Below, one piece after another: positions 1-8,700 of a stretch of DNA of 27,285 nt. Source of the DNA: a virus. Below the pieces are notes generated by a model, which saw only the letters and a program-made list of their open reading frames with translations, searched no databases and was not told where the DNA came from. The stretch lies in IMG/VR virus record IMGVR_UViG_3300032331_001982, positions 1-27,285 of that record; one strand, 5' to 3'. The first letter of the stretch is position 1, and the number at the start of each line of letters is the position of its first letter. The translations under genes and the position numbers were made by a program.

Positions 1-239
1 CCAAGAACAATCCCAGGTGGCTCGCTAGGGTATTTAATATTAGTCACCTCCCATGCAGGGCTGTTTTCTGTTGTTAAGTCTTGCTTTTTTAATTCTGAAA
101 AAAAAGAATCATATGCATCATCTTTTTCGGCTAGTTTGTCTATCTTATCATCACTATACCAAGTTTTATATTTTTGGTTCATGGCATCTAGATAATTTTT
201 CCAATAATTAGTTTTAGGAGGATTTACATTTTTTTCCAT
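1..239 (-). CDS. Unknown protein encoded after the portal, C-terminus cut by window edge
   Basis: An ATG at 239-237 opens a frame that stays open for 79 codons to the window edge. It begins ten bases after the portal stop, and the spacer ATAAAATCAA is the A-rich leader typical of starts in this window. The visible part is hydrophilic and rich in Lys, Asp, Tyr and Trp (it starts MEKNVNPPKTNYWKNYLDAM), with no signal peptide or membrane segment. I do not recognise the family. Its position directly after terminase and portal suggests a head-assembly role (for example scaffold or capsid-associated protein), but this rests on position alone. Confidence 0.75.
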   Translation of the reverse strand, partial: MEKNVNPPKTNYWKNYLDAMNQKYKTWYSDDKIDKLAEKDDAYDSFFSELKKQDLTTENSPAWEVTNIKYPSEPPGIVL

Positions 240-249
240 TTGATTTTAT

Positions 250-2598
250 TTATGATGTTTGTGATTTTTGATTTGCAATTTGTTGTTTCATTATTGAAGA
301 TTGTCCTGCAATATGAGTTGAATTTTCTTTAGCTGCCCCTTGGTCAGATGACACTTGCATCTTGGTATTATTATGAGCCATTGCAATTCTTTCATTTGAT
401 TCAATTCTCATTCTTTCTTTTTCTAAATCTCCTTGAATTCTCATTTGTTCTTTTTGCAATTCTAATTGTGCTTGCATTTGGAATCTTTGCGCTTCTGCTT
501 GTTGCGCAATCTGTGCTGCTTGTTGATTTCCTTGTTGCTGTGCTTGAATCTCTTGCATTCTCTGTTGAGCCTGTCTTTCTTTTTCTTTCTTCACTCTGTA
601 AGACCAAATCATTTGTGCTTCTTTAACATTCTTTGTGTTCACAAGAAGCACTGCATCAGATGTGTTTAATAGTCCGTTTTGGATATCCATCTGCATCATT
701 TGCATTAACCACGCTTTCTGGTCTTGAGTTGAGCGCTTTTCTAATTCTATTCCGTAATCTCTCCATGCTATGTCTGGGGAAATCTCAATAAACTGAAGCG
801 TGTTAGAATTTAATGCAGGCGCATATCCGCTTATACCATCTTTCTTTAACCCTTGCTGAGTTCTGCATAACATATCTTCAGCTAATCTTAACATAATATT
901 TTCTTCAGCAAATGCTAATGGATATAATGCTTCGTTTGTGCTTTGTTGTCCGCTTTCATAACCAGGTACTAATGTTTTTGATGAAGCCTGTCCTAGTGTT
1001 ACATCATTATAACCTGTCATCGTTTGGATAGCAGATATAGTATTTATCAAGTCATTGTAGAACATTTGCAATTCACTTGCTGCTGTGTTCTCAATTGGAA
1101 TTACAGGTCTCCAATTTGCGCTCTGTGGAGTTCCGCCATCTGTGTCACTTCTTCCCATTAACACACCTGTCTCAAAAAACATTTGTAACAATTCACTAGG
1201 CTGCATATCTTTTCCACCTTTTGTCATAGCTACCTTCTCTAATGCAGAAATATCAATCCACCATCCAGATGGTACAGCCCTATTTTTAAAGTTCTGTATT
1301 TTAAGCATTGTTAATTGATAGTCATCTATATAAGGGATTAGACGCTCCATCATCCCTTGAGCCTTCATTTGATAGAAGTTGTAAGCATAAAAGTTGTACG
1401 ACAATCTTGTCTTTGCTTTATTTTGCAAATTATTTGAACGCTTTTGGTCATAAGCCATTCCATAGTCATACACTTTGTCTGTGCCTATAATCCACTTACA
1501 TTTATATACATACTTAATTTTCTTTCTTGTGTACTTGTCAGATTTTTTACCTCTAGCAAAGTCGCTCTTTCTGAAGTCAGGGTTTCCGTTTTCGTCAGCA
1601 GAATCTCTGTATACTCTTTCATTGTAAGTATAGAATTCTATATCTAAAACTTTACACTTAAACTTATCGTATGGTTTCATCCAACCAGTTCCCAAACCTA
1701 ATAGTCTTGGGTTACCAAATTGCCCTGCAATAGTTGATGCAAATTGAGTCAAGTCATCATCTGTAAACATTGTATTTCCTTCATCATCTGTAACTGTTGC
1801 AAGTTCCACTAAAGGAACGTCTATGATTTCCCCAGCATGAACAATGTCTTTAAAGTCTCCGCTCTTGTCAAAACTTGTTATTACACACTCAGGGTCAACA
1901 ACTCTAAAGTATGGCTTGCCATCATCTCCTAACCAATCTTTTACCCCTGCTACTCCTAAGTCAAATAAATCTTCGTATATCTTTCTTCTTTTTGTTTTAT
2001 AATCATTTTGATACATTGCTAATTGGATAGCTAATTCTGCATCTTTACTTCTATTAAATTGTTCTCCAAATTCCATTCTCATTTCAAGCTCCTCCATATC
2101 TAAAGGTTCTCCAGTACTTGGTGCTAACATTGGATGTGATGCAAATTCTGGATTTTGTTGAACCATCAATTCCCTGACAGCCATCTTAGCTTTTAATTTA
2201 TTATAAAAGTCATCCATTTCAGACTTAGCTAATTGGTCTACAGGTGTAGCTACTATATTATATTCTTGGTTTAAAAGTCTAGAGATAGCCTTGTCTCTAT
2301 AAGTAGAAACTATAGACCTGATACTCCAATCTAAACTTAACCAAGTATTGTTGGTTGTTTCATCAACGCCTAGCCATTTTTTGTACTGTGAGTTTGGCTG
2401 CTTCCCTAACGCATACAATCTAAACTTAGAGTAATCTCCTCCATTACCAGAGAATATTCCTTTAGGATAAACGAACTGCCAATCGTAATAAGCAGCTCTA
2501 GCGTAATCTCTGCACCATTCCATTCCCTTCTTAGATGGGTCTATATTATTGTCGGGATAAGGATGCTGTCCTGCGCTACTGATTTGTTGATATTGCAT
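250..2598 (-). CDS. Portal protein, crAss-like type
   Basis: The 782-residue protein is the likely portal, the dodecameric ring at the capsid vertex through which terminase pumps DNA. It lies 19 bases after terminase. The N-terminal part (about 25-110) is rich in Trp and Tyr, as in other portals of this type. The most diagnostic stretch is about 495-560: NWRPVIPIEN, then a helix with repeated Ile and Met, then TGYNDVTLGQ, KTLVPGYESG and TNEAL. This matches the crAss-like portal pattern in which a Pro-rich entry leads to an 'I..I...TG.N.VT.G' helix and a 'TN.AL' segment. Residues from about 670 to the end form a Gln-rich, charged coiled coil, suited to a C-terminal barrel or crown. The start is supported by the leader AAAGCAAAGAAAA. 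The family call rests on pattern memory. Confidence 0.85.
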   Translation of the reverse strand: MQYQQISSAGQHPYPDNNIDPSKKGMEWCRDYARAAYYDWQFVYPKGIFSGNGGDYSKFRLYALGKQPNSQYKKWLGVDETTNNTWLSLDWSIRSIVSTYRDKAISRLLNQEYNIVATPVDQLAKSEMDDFYNKLKAKMAVRELMVQQNPEFASHPMLAPSTGEPLDMEELEMRMEFGEQFNRSKDAELAIQLAMYQNDYKTKRRKIYEDLFDLGVAGVKDWLGDDGKPYFRVVDPECVITSFDKSGDFKDIVHAGEIIDVPLVELATVTDDEGNTMFTDDDLTQFASTIAGQFGNPRLLGLGTGWMKPYDKFKCKVLDIEFYTYNERVYRDSADENGNPDFRKSDFARGKKSDKYTRKKIKYVYKCKWIIGTDKVYDYGMAYDQKRSNNLQNKAKTRLSYNFYAYNFYQMKAQGMMERLIPYIDDYQLTMLKIQNFKNRAVPSGWWIDISALEKVAMTKGGKDMQPSELLQMFFETGVLMGRSDTDGGTPQSANWRPVIPIENTAASELQMFYNDLINTISAIQTMTGYNDVTLGQASSKTLVPGYESGQQSTNEALYPLAFAEENIMLRLAEDMLCRTQQGLKKDGISGYAPALNSNTLQFIEISPDIAWRDYGIELEKRSTQDQKAWLMQMMQMDIQNGLLNTSDAVLLVNTKNVKEAQMIWSYRVKKEKERQAQQRMQEIQAQQQGNQQAAQIAQQAEAQRFQMQAQLELQKEQMRIQGDLEKERMRIESNERIAMAHNNTKMQVSSDQGAAKENSTHIAGQSSIMKQQIANQKSQTS

Positions 2599-2617
2599 TT
2601 TTCTTTGCTTTTATTAT

Positions 2618-4705
2618 TTAAAGTGCCTGTCTATAAGGCATTATTGATTCTACTGACTTTGTTGTTTCTTGAGGTTTATAATACCTCTTTGTTTTAGCTG
2701 CTATTAGCGTAAATCCTGCTGCCATAGCATCATCATACTTTTGTGTGTTGTCTACTTCAAATCCTAACCACCCTGATTTTTCTCCTAATAAGTCTGGGAA
2801 ATAGACCTTGTTAACATTCTTCTCAATATATGCTTCTGTATAATCGCATATTTGCTGAGTAGTCTTATTATTTCCCCCACCTGTATATATTCCAGGTTCT
2901 ACTTCATTAGGTAACCACATCAAAAAGTTACTACACAATTTATCTTCAAAAAACTTCTTCCATCCTGTTACGTTTCTCTCAAACAAAACTTGGCATCCAC
3001 AAAACCAAGCCATCTTTAATACATACTCATACTGCATATCTGTTGTTGCAGGTCTTCCACAAAACCTCATAACAAATGCGTCATTGTATTTATTATTTTC
3101 ATCAGCCAAATCTTCCATTTGATAAGCATAAGCCGCACAGTTTGATTTCCTATCATCTTTTGTTTTATCGTATTTGAAAGGGTCACATCCTATTCTAATA
3201 GCATAATTCCCATTAGGCGAAAAGTAACCTGCTCTCTGAAACACATTGTTCATTTCTTTTGGCATCCATCCTGCTACTTTCTCGTAAACTCCGTTTGGAT
3301 TATTTATCCACATTAGCTTGTTTACCTTCATTTCCCTGACACCATTGCCATGTATTACTTCTTTATAAAATTCGTCTCCGTTTTCCCACACTAAGTTACC
3401 TCTTTCTACGCAATCTTTATTAAAATTTAACCAATCTATTTGTTCGTTTAGTTTAAAAGTGTTATATACGCTTCCTTGAAGGCTTGACATAAACATTTCC
3501 CTTTCATCAAATGGATTCATTCTTATTTCTTCTTCAAGTAAAGTGCCTTCTAAGTTCATTCTTTTGCTTAGTAGATATTCTCTTGCTCCTAGTTTAACAT
3601 CTTCTTCTGTTAGGTCTCCTACTCCTACAAAGTTTTCTACTAAATAATCATATTGTTCGGGAGTTGGTGCTTCTATAACCGACATCCCGTAACGGTCTAT
3701 AAAACCCATGTATGAATCGTATGCAGGACTGAAGTACCTAACCATTCTGTTTGGAGTCCTTGGAAACTTTTTAAAGTCCGCCAATTCCCAAACCTTCTTA
3801 TACTCAGCACCTCCGCCCTTAGTCATATCATTCATTGTAGATGGGCATTCTATAAAACCAACTTTCTTCACACCCTTCACTAATGTTTTACTTACAATAG
3901 ACAAGAACTCTGAGAATGGAACATCCAATGGGAACTTACCGCCCTCATCAAATAAACCTCTTGTCAATCTACCCGAATCGTATGCATTCTTCCCTGGCGC
4001 TCTGTAATCAACCTTGCTTCTGTGTCCTGTGTCATTATCTATTGCGCCACCCTTAGTTCCCTTTATGTTTACTGACTTGTGTGCGAATACTAATTCTGTT
4101 ACACTATCCTTGTTGTTTAACTGCTTTGGTTTTAGAAAGACTGGGAGTTGGCGATAGCCAAATGCAACCATGTTCGTAAAGGCTACTTTAGCATCCTTCT
4201 CTGTCTTACTTGTTAAACCGCAGTTGCTATTTTTATAGAATACGCATTCGTATACAAGGTTAGATGTGCCTATTGATGTCTGTCCTTGTCTTCTTTTTTT
4301 ACCTATTAGAACACCAAGACACCATGGTACATTTTCCCAATGATTCAAATAAATAAAGTACCTTCTATCTAAATCTCTGTAGTCAGGGTATATGTCATCT
4401 TCAAGTTTCCAGAATTGTAAGTAGAAATAGTTTTTGCCTGTTATGTATGTCGGTACTCCGTTGTTCATAAACCAAAAACCATCCCTGCATCTGTTTACTT
4501 GTTCCATAGCATACTCTCTCTGTCTGCTGTCTAGTAGGGCATCTCCATTCTTGTCGTATTCTACTTGTTCAAAGAACTCTGGTAGTGGATGTCTTCTCCA
4601 ATACTGTTCTGATATGTCATCAGTTCCCCAACATTCTATATCTTCTATAGGCGGTTGTTCGGGAAGTTCTATATCAGTATTATATATAGTTATTACTTCT
4701 CCCAT
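2618..4705 (-). CDS. terL: Terminase large subunit (packaging ATPase and nuclease)
   Basis: The 695-residue protein carries both halves of a packaging motor. The ATPase half has a variant P-loop at 136-144 (KKRRQGQTS), a Walker B at 251-254 (LFDE, followed by GGKF) and a motif III-like segment at 282-290 (VGFIECPST). The RNase H-like nuclease half shows three acidic positions in the expected order: D508 in IGCDPF, E576 in VLFERN, and D658/D659 in KYDDAMAAGF. It would cut the DNA concatemer and translocate DNA into the prohead through the portal encoded next. Its ATG overlaps the stop of the preceding 144-residue gene as TAATG, so translation is probably coupled. The P-loop has Gln where Lys is usual before Thr-Ser. 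Lysines 136 and 137 may substitute, as in terminases with the Lys early in the loop. Confidence 0.95.
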   Translation of the reverse strand: MGEVITIYNTDIELPEQPPIEDIECWGTDDISEQYWRRHPLPEFFEQVEYDKNGDALLDSRQREYAMEQVNRCRDGFWFMNNGVPTYITGKNYFYLQFWKLEDDIYPDYRDLDRRYFIYLNHWENVPWCLGVLIGKKRRQGQTSIGTSNLVYECVFYKNSNCGLTSKTEKDAKVAFTNMVAFGYRQLPVFLKPKQLNNKDSVTELVFAHKSVNIKGTKGGAIDNDTGHRSKVDYRAPGKNAYDSGRLTRGLFDEGGKFPLDVPFSEFLSIVSKTLVKGVKKVGFIECPSTMNDMTKGGGAEYKKVWELADFKKFPRTPNRMVRYFSPAYDSYMGFIDRYGMSVIEAPTPEQYDYLVENFVGVGDLTEEDVKLGAREYLLSKRMNLEGTLLEEEIRMNPFDEREMFMSSLQGSVYNTFKLNEQIDWLNFNKDCVERGNLVWENGDEFYKEVIHGNGVREMKVNKLMWINNPNGVYEKVAGWMPKEMNNVFQRAGYFSPNGNYAIRIGCDPFKYDKTKDDRKSNCAAYAYQMEDLADENNKYNDAFVMRFCGRPATTDMQYEYVLKMAWFCGCQVLFERNVTGWKKFFEDKLCSNFLMWLPNEVEPGIYTGGGNNKTTQQICDYTEAYIEKNVNKVYFPDLLGEKSGWLGFEVDNTQKYDDAMAAGFTLIAAKTKRYYKPQETTKSVESIMPYRQAL

Positions 4706-5139
4706 TATCTTCTATCCATTGCTATACTGTTAACGAAAGGCTTTTTAGCTTCATCTTCTTCTTTCTTAAGAACACCTGCCATTTGTCCTAATTGTGTTAG
4801 GGAAATAGCGATTTCTGATGCCCCTGTCCACACAACTTTTAACCTATCAAAACTCTTTGACTTAGGGTCGTCTATGTCTAAGTCTTTTAGATTAATAGCG
4901 TTCATAAGTTCAGCCATTTCGTTTGCCTTTCTATTCAAGCTATAGTATAACTTAGCCACTCCGTTATCTTCATACTTAGCTAGTTTTTCTTCTAGCTTAG
5001 TTATTTTAGATTTTAAATACTCTGGAGAAGATTTGTCTACTATTTCTTCCTCCTTAACTGGAGTTGCTACTATTTCACCTCTTTTTATTTTCTTCTCTCT
5101 TGTCTTTTCTATTAGTTCGTCTAATTGTTCGTTTGTCAT
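4705..5139 (-). CDS. Small protein coupled to TerL; candidate terminase small subunit
   Basis: This 144-residue, highly charged protein has a predicted coiled coil at about 40-60 (a Lys/Leu/Glu heptad run starting near SPEYLKSKITKLEEKLAKYE). A more hydrophobic helix follows at about 105-125 (ASEIAISLTQLGQMAGVL). Its TAA overlaps the terminase ATG as TAATG, the usual sign of translational coupling, and the spot directly before terL is where small terminase subunits often sit. I see no clear helix-turn-helix, so the TerS idea rests on position and size. The ATG at 5139 follows the A-rich leader CAAAATCAAAAAAA. Confidence 0.8.
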   Translation of the reverse strand: MTNEQLDELIEKTREKKIKRGEIVATPVKEEEIVDKSSPEYLKSKITKLEEKLAKYEDNGVAKLYYSLNRKANEMAELMNAINLKDLDIDDPKSKSFDRLKVVWTGASEIAISLTQLGQMAGVLKKEEDEAKKPFVNSIAMDRR

Positions 5140-5172
5140 TTTTTTTGATTTTGGTTGGGGAATTGGTAAATG

Positions 5173-5206
5173 ACTCGCTAGCAGTTCTTATGGTATGCTA
5201 GCAAGT
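5173..5206 (-). promoter_or_regulatory. Intergenic stem-loop between ferritin and terminase genes
   Basis: In minus-strand RNA the arms ACTTGCTAGCA and TGCTAGCGAGT can pair over 11 positions, ten Watson-Crick and one G-U, around a 12-base loop. The stem begins five bases after the ferritin stop codon. No U-run follows, so it is not a classic intrinsic terminator. It could stabilise the 3' end of the upstream message, mark a processing site or tune read-through into the terminase genes. The single mismatch at DNA level becomes a G-U pair only in minus-strand RNA, which fits a structure working in the late transcript. Confidence 0.6.
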
Positions 5207-5210
5207 ACTG

Positions 5211-5711
5211 TTATTTATTTTTAAATGCTCTTTTCTCAAATTCATAAACCCAATTCTTATCTTCTTGGTCTATCGTTTCTAATTGATTAAGGAAAGTAGA
5301 ATATTCTGCTACAGCCATTCTTTGTGTTGTTCTATATTGTTGAAGAAAATCAAAGGTACATAAATCTTTTTTATTAAAGATGTCCATACTTATTTCTTCG
5401 TATGCTTCATACAAGTCATATTCCATTTGATATGCCTTTTCAATAGCATCAACTAGTCCAATTACTTTTTGTGGTGGTTCTACTGGTGCAAGCGTAGGTT
5501 GTACATTCCAGTCTGTTAAATATTTCTGTATTCCCTCTGCGTGTTTAAGTTCATCTTCAGCTTCTCCTCTAAAGTATTCAGCAGCCTTTAAGTAACCTAC
5601 ATTTTCACAGTAGTTTGTTACTTGTCTGTAGTAATAATGTGCAGCATATTCATCTCCTAATCTATCTATTAAAAGACCTGCAATTGCTGATGGTAATTTT
5701 ACTGGTGTCAT
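5211..5711 (-). CDS. Ferritin (non-haem, FtnA-like) in a phage late operon
   Basis: The 166-residue protein has the length and four-helix layout of bacterial ferritin, which oxidises Fe(II) and stores iron in a 24-subunit shell. Compared from memory with E. coli FtnA, the ferroxidase ligands appear present: E21, E54 and H57 (in EDELKHAEG), E97 (in AYQMEYD) and Q130 (in RTTQRMAVAE). The third-site glutamate next to the Gln appears to be Ala (A133), with E136 nearby. The block TFDFLQQYR resembles FtnA TFNFLQWYV. There is no signal peptide. The gene sits between the giant ejection protein and the packaging genes, and its ATG follows AATAAAATAAAAT. Whether it stores iron, protects DNA from oxidation or travels in the virion cannot be told from sequence. 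A different ferritin-fold enzyme is less likely because the spacing matches ferritin throughout. Confidence 0.85.
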   Translation of the reverse strand: MTPVKLPSAIAGLLIDRLGDEYAAHYYYRQVTNYCENVGYLKAAEYFRGEAEDELKHAEGIQKYLTDWNVQPTLAPVEPPQKVIGLVDAIEKAYQMEYDLYEAYEEISMDIFNKKDLCTFDFLQQYRTTQRMAVAEYSTFLNQLETIDQEDKNWVYEFEKRAFKNK

Positions 5712-5719
5712 ATTTTATT

Positions 5720-8700
5720 TTATTTTAAATGTAATTTAATCTTTGCTTTACTAATAGCTTTATTATGAGCTGCATCTATTTTATTCTGAAGTTTTTCTTT
5801 TAATCTATTTAATTCAGATTTTTCTTTAGGTGTTTCGGGAACTGCATCTATCATTTTTTGCAGTTTATTTATATCGCTACTATTTGCTGAATAAAAATGA
5901 TTGTATTCTTTTTTAGCATATTCTTTTACTAAAGGTACAAATTCATCATATTCTTTTTCAGACATTATTTTGTCTGGATGCTTATCATCATACTTTACTC
6001 TATAAGAATCTTTCTTATTTATTTCAGGTATATTTAATCCTTTCTCAGTAATGTTAGAATATGCTTCATATTCTTTATTACTTAACTTAGACTTATCCTC
6101 TTTTAATGTTTTTCTCCATAATGGAATTCCTTCTACTAATTTTTCTCCAAGACCAGATGTTTTCCTTTTAACTTCTTCTCCTTCTTGTCTATCTGTCCAA
6201 TCAGCAAGATTTTGCATTAATTGAGGTTCTATTATACTTTGACCAAGCGAAGATAAATATTCATCCATATAATCTCCTTTGTTTTCCATCGCTCTAGATA
6301 TACGCTCACCTGTTCCCAGAAATGGAACTTGTTTTGATAAACCCTTAAATACAGCAGGTATGCCTTCTCCATATTTAATTGCTTCTTCTCCCTTGCCTAT
6401 TTTTGCATCATAAGCCCTTCTCATTGTTGAACCAATCTGAAGCATTTCTAATAATGGGGTATGCATCATAAAGTGAGGCAATTTAGTTCCAAATAATTCT
6501 ATTTCCCCAGCTTCTAATTCATCTTTTTTTCTTTTGCCTGTATAATAACCGCCTATTGCTTGAGGATTCATATATCCTAAAAAGAATATAGCTGTACCTA
6601 TAGCTCCTTTTTTCATTGCTCTCATAAAATAATCAGCTTGCTCACCTGTCATCCCTTTCATCCCCCCTTTGGCTAATGTTGATAATGCTTTATATCCTGC
6701 AATTAATGGCACATATGATGATGCTTCTGCTACATAATTTGTAGGAACTTTTACAATTGGTAATGCAAATTTTAATGCACTTGCAAGGGCTGGATGTTCT
6801 TTATCAAGTTTTTTAACAAGATTTGAATATAAATTAGTAACTACATTGTCTTGCATAAATATAGCTCTTAAAGCATCATTGTATGCAGCAGCGCCTAATT
6901 CTTCATGAACCATTGGGTCTTCAATATCTCTACCTTCTTTCAATGCTTGTTCTGTTCTCATTTCTAAAGAACGGAAAAATTCAGCTTGTTTGGGAAGTAG
7001 TTTTATAGCACTATGCATTCTACCAAAGAACTCCATCCATTCTGGAACTTTAGATGCTTTTGGTTCTTTTTTTCCATATATATAGTCTATAGAACTCATA
7101 CCAGTTGCCATAACTTCCCTAACATCATCATGTGTCATTTTTTCAAACCATGTTCTAAATGCTCTAGCTTCTGCACTTGGACTAAGTCTACCTTCTCTAG
7201 CTGCTTTTTTAGATATACCTCTTACTCCAGGGATTAATGATAATGCTTGACCAACTACGTTTTCCATTCTTGTAACTAAACCTCTTGACAATGCAGCAGA
7301 ACCAATTTTACCTGCTGAAGGTAAACCTGAAAGAATAGCAAATCTATGCCATCCATGAAGATAATCCATACCTTTTTCTAATGGATTTCTTTGCTTGTTT
7401 TTTAAATCTTGTTTAAGGTAATCTATTTGAGTTTTTACTTTTCTTACATCTGCTTGCGCTTGCATTTTTTCTCTTGTCAGGGGAGTCTTGACTTTCTCTG
7501 TATCATATTTTCCCAAGACAATATCCTCTACATCTGATTTAGTTAAGTCTGGTATATCTCCTACTAAGTCTTGATGTATATTGTCTATTATTTTACTTAG
7601 TTTAGTTTCACCTGTTTCAGCATATAGCTTAACCATGTCATTTACATCTTTAACTATAGACTCTATTTGAGATTGTTTTTCAGGTGTCATGGGAACTTCT
7701 GCCGCTTTAGAAACAATTTGAGACTTACCTCCAATATTGGTTCTTTCTTTCATTCTTGCAAGTGTCTTCCCCCACTTATCTAAAATCTTATTTTTTACAT
7801 TTTCTTTTGCTTTTGCAAGTTCTTCTGGGGTTCTTACTACAACTCTAGTTTTAGCTAATTCAGATTGTTTTTTTGTACCTGCTTGTGCTTTTTCAAGTTT
7901 CTCAAGTTTTTTATTAGCTTCTTCTAATTTAGTTACTAAGTCTTTAAGTTTTTCTTGATATTCTTTGGGAACTTCTGCCCCACCATTTGCAGCCTTTAAT
8001 ATATTCATTTGAGTAACTAAAGAATAATCTTGTGCAATAAGCATTCTTCTTGCAGCTAATCCTAATCCTTGCTCATAACCAGATTTCCTTGCAGCTTCAT
8101 CATTCAAATCCATTTGGTCTTCTAATGCTTCCATTTGAGATTGAATAATATCAGCCTTGTCTGTTTCTCCTTTTTCCTGAGCTTCTAATAATTCTGCATT
8201 CTTTTTATTATATTCTTTAGAAATTCTCATTCTATCAATTAACAATACAGCACTTTCTTCAGCCTTTAATGGTCTTGGATTTTTAACTACTTCTGCTGCA
8301 AGCGTAAGTCCATTAATATCATTATTTGCAATCATTTCATTAGCAGTATCAAATACTTTACCAAATGAACGCTTTGCTTCTACTTCAACTTCAGCTAATC
8401 CTCTTTCACCTCTTTCTCTTTCTGTGACTGCATTTTTAATACTTGTAGTTGTCATCTCCTGATGAGCTTGGTCAACAATTTCCTCAACATCCTTATAATA
8501 ATCTCCAAACTCATCTTTTAAAATATCCTTTATTTCTTCTAATGATTTTCCTTCATCAACATATTCTTTTAAGATATCTTTCATGTCAGATATCTTTTTG
8601 TCTATAGGCATTTGAGATTTAGATGTTATTTCTGCTTTAGTTTCTCCTGTACCTTTTTGTAATTGTTCGGGAACTTTTGATATTTTAGTTGTGTGAAATT

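Noticed and set aside
348-626. Plus-strand open frames of 60-130 codons throughout the window (for example 348-626, 11523-11921)
   Set aside because: They lie antisense to long, family-recognisable minus-strand genes, are Phe/Leu/Ser-rich as expected from reverse reading of Lys/Glu-rich genes, and none has a recognisable motif.
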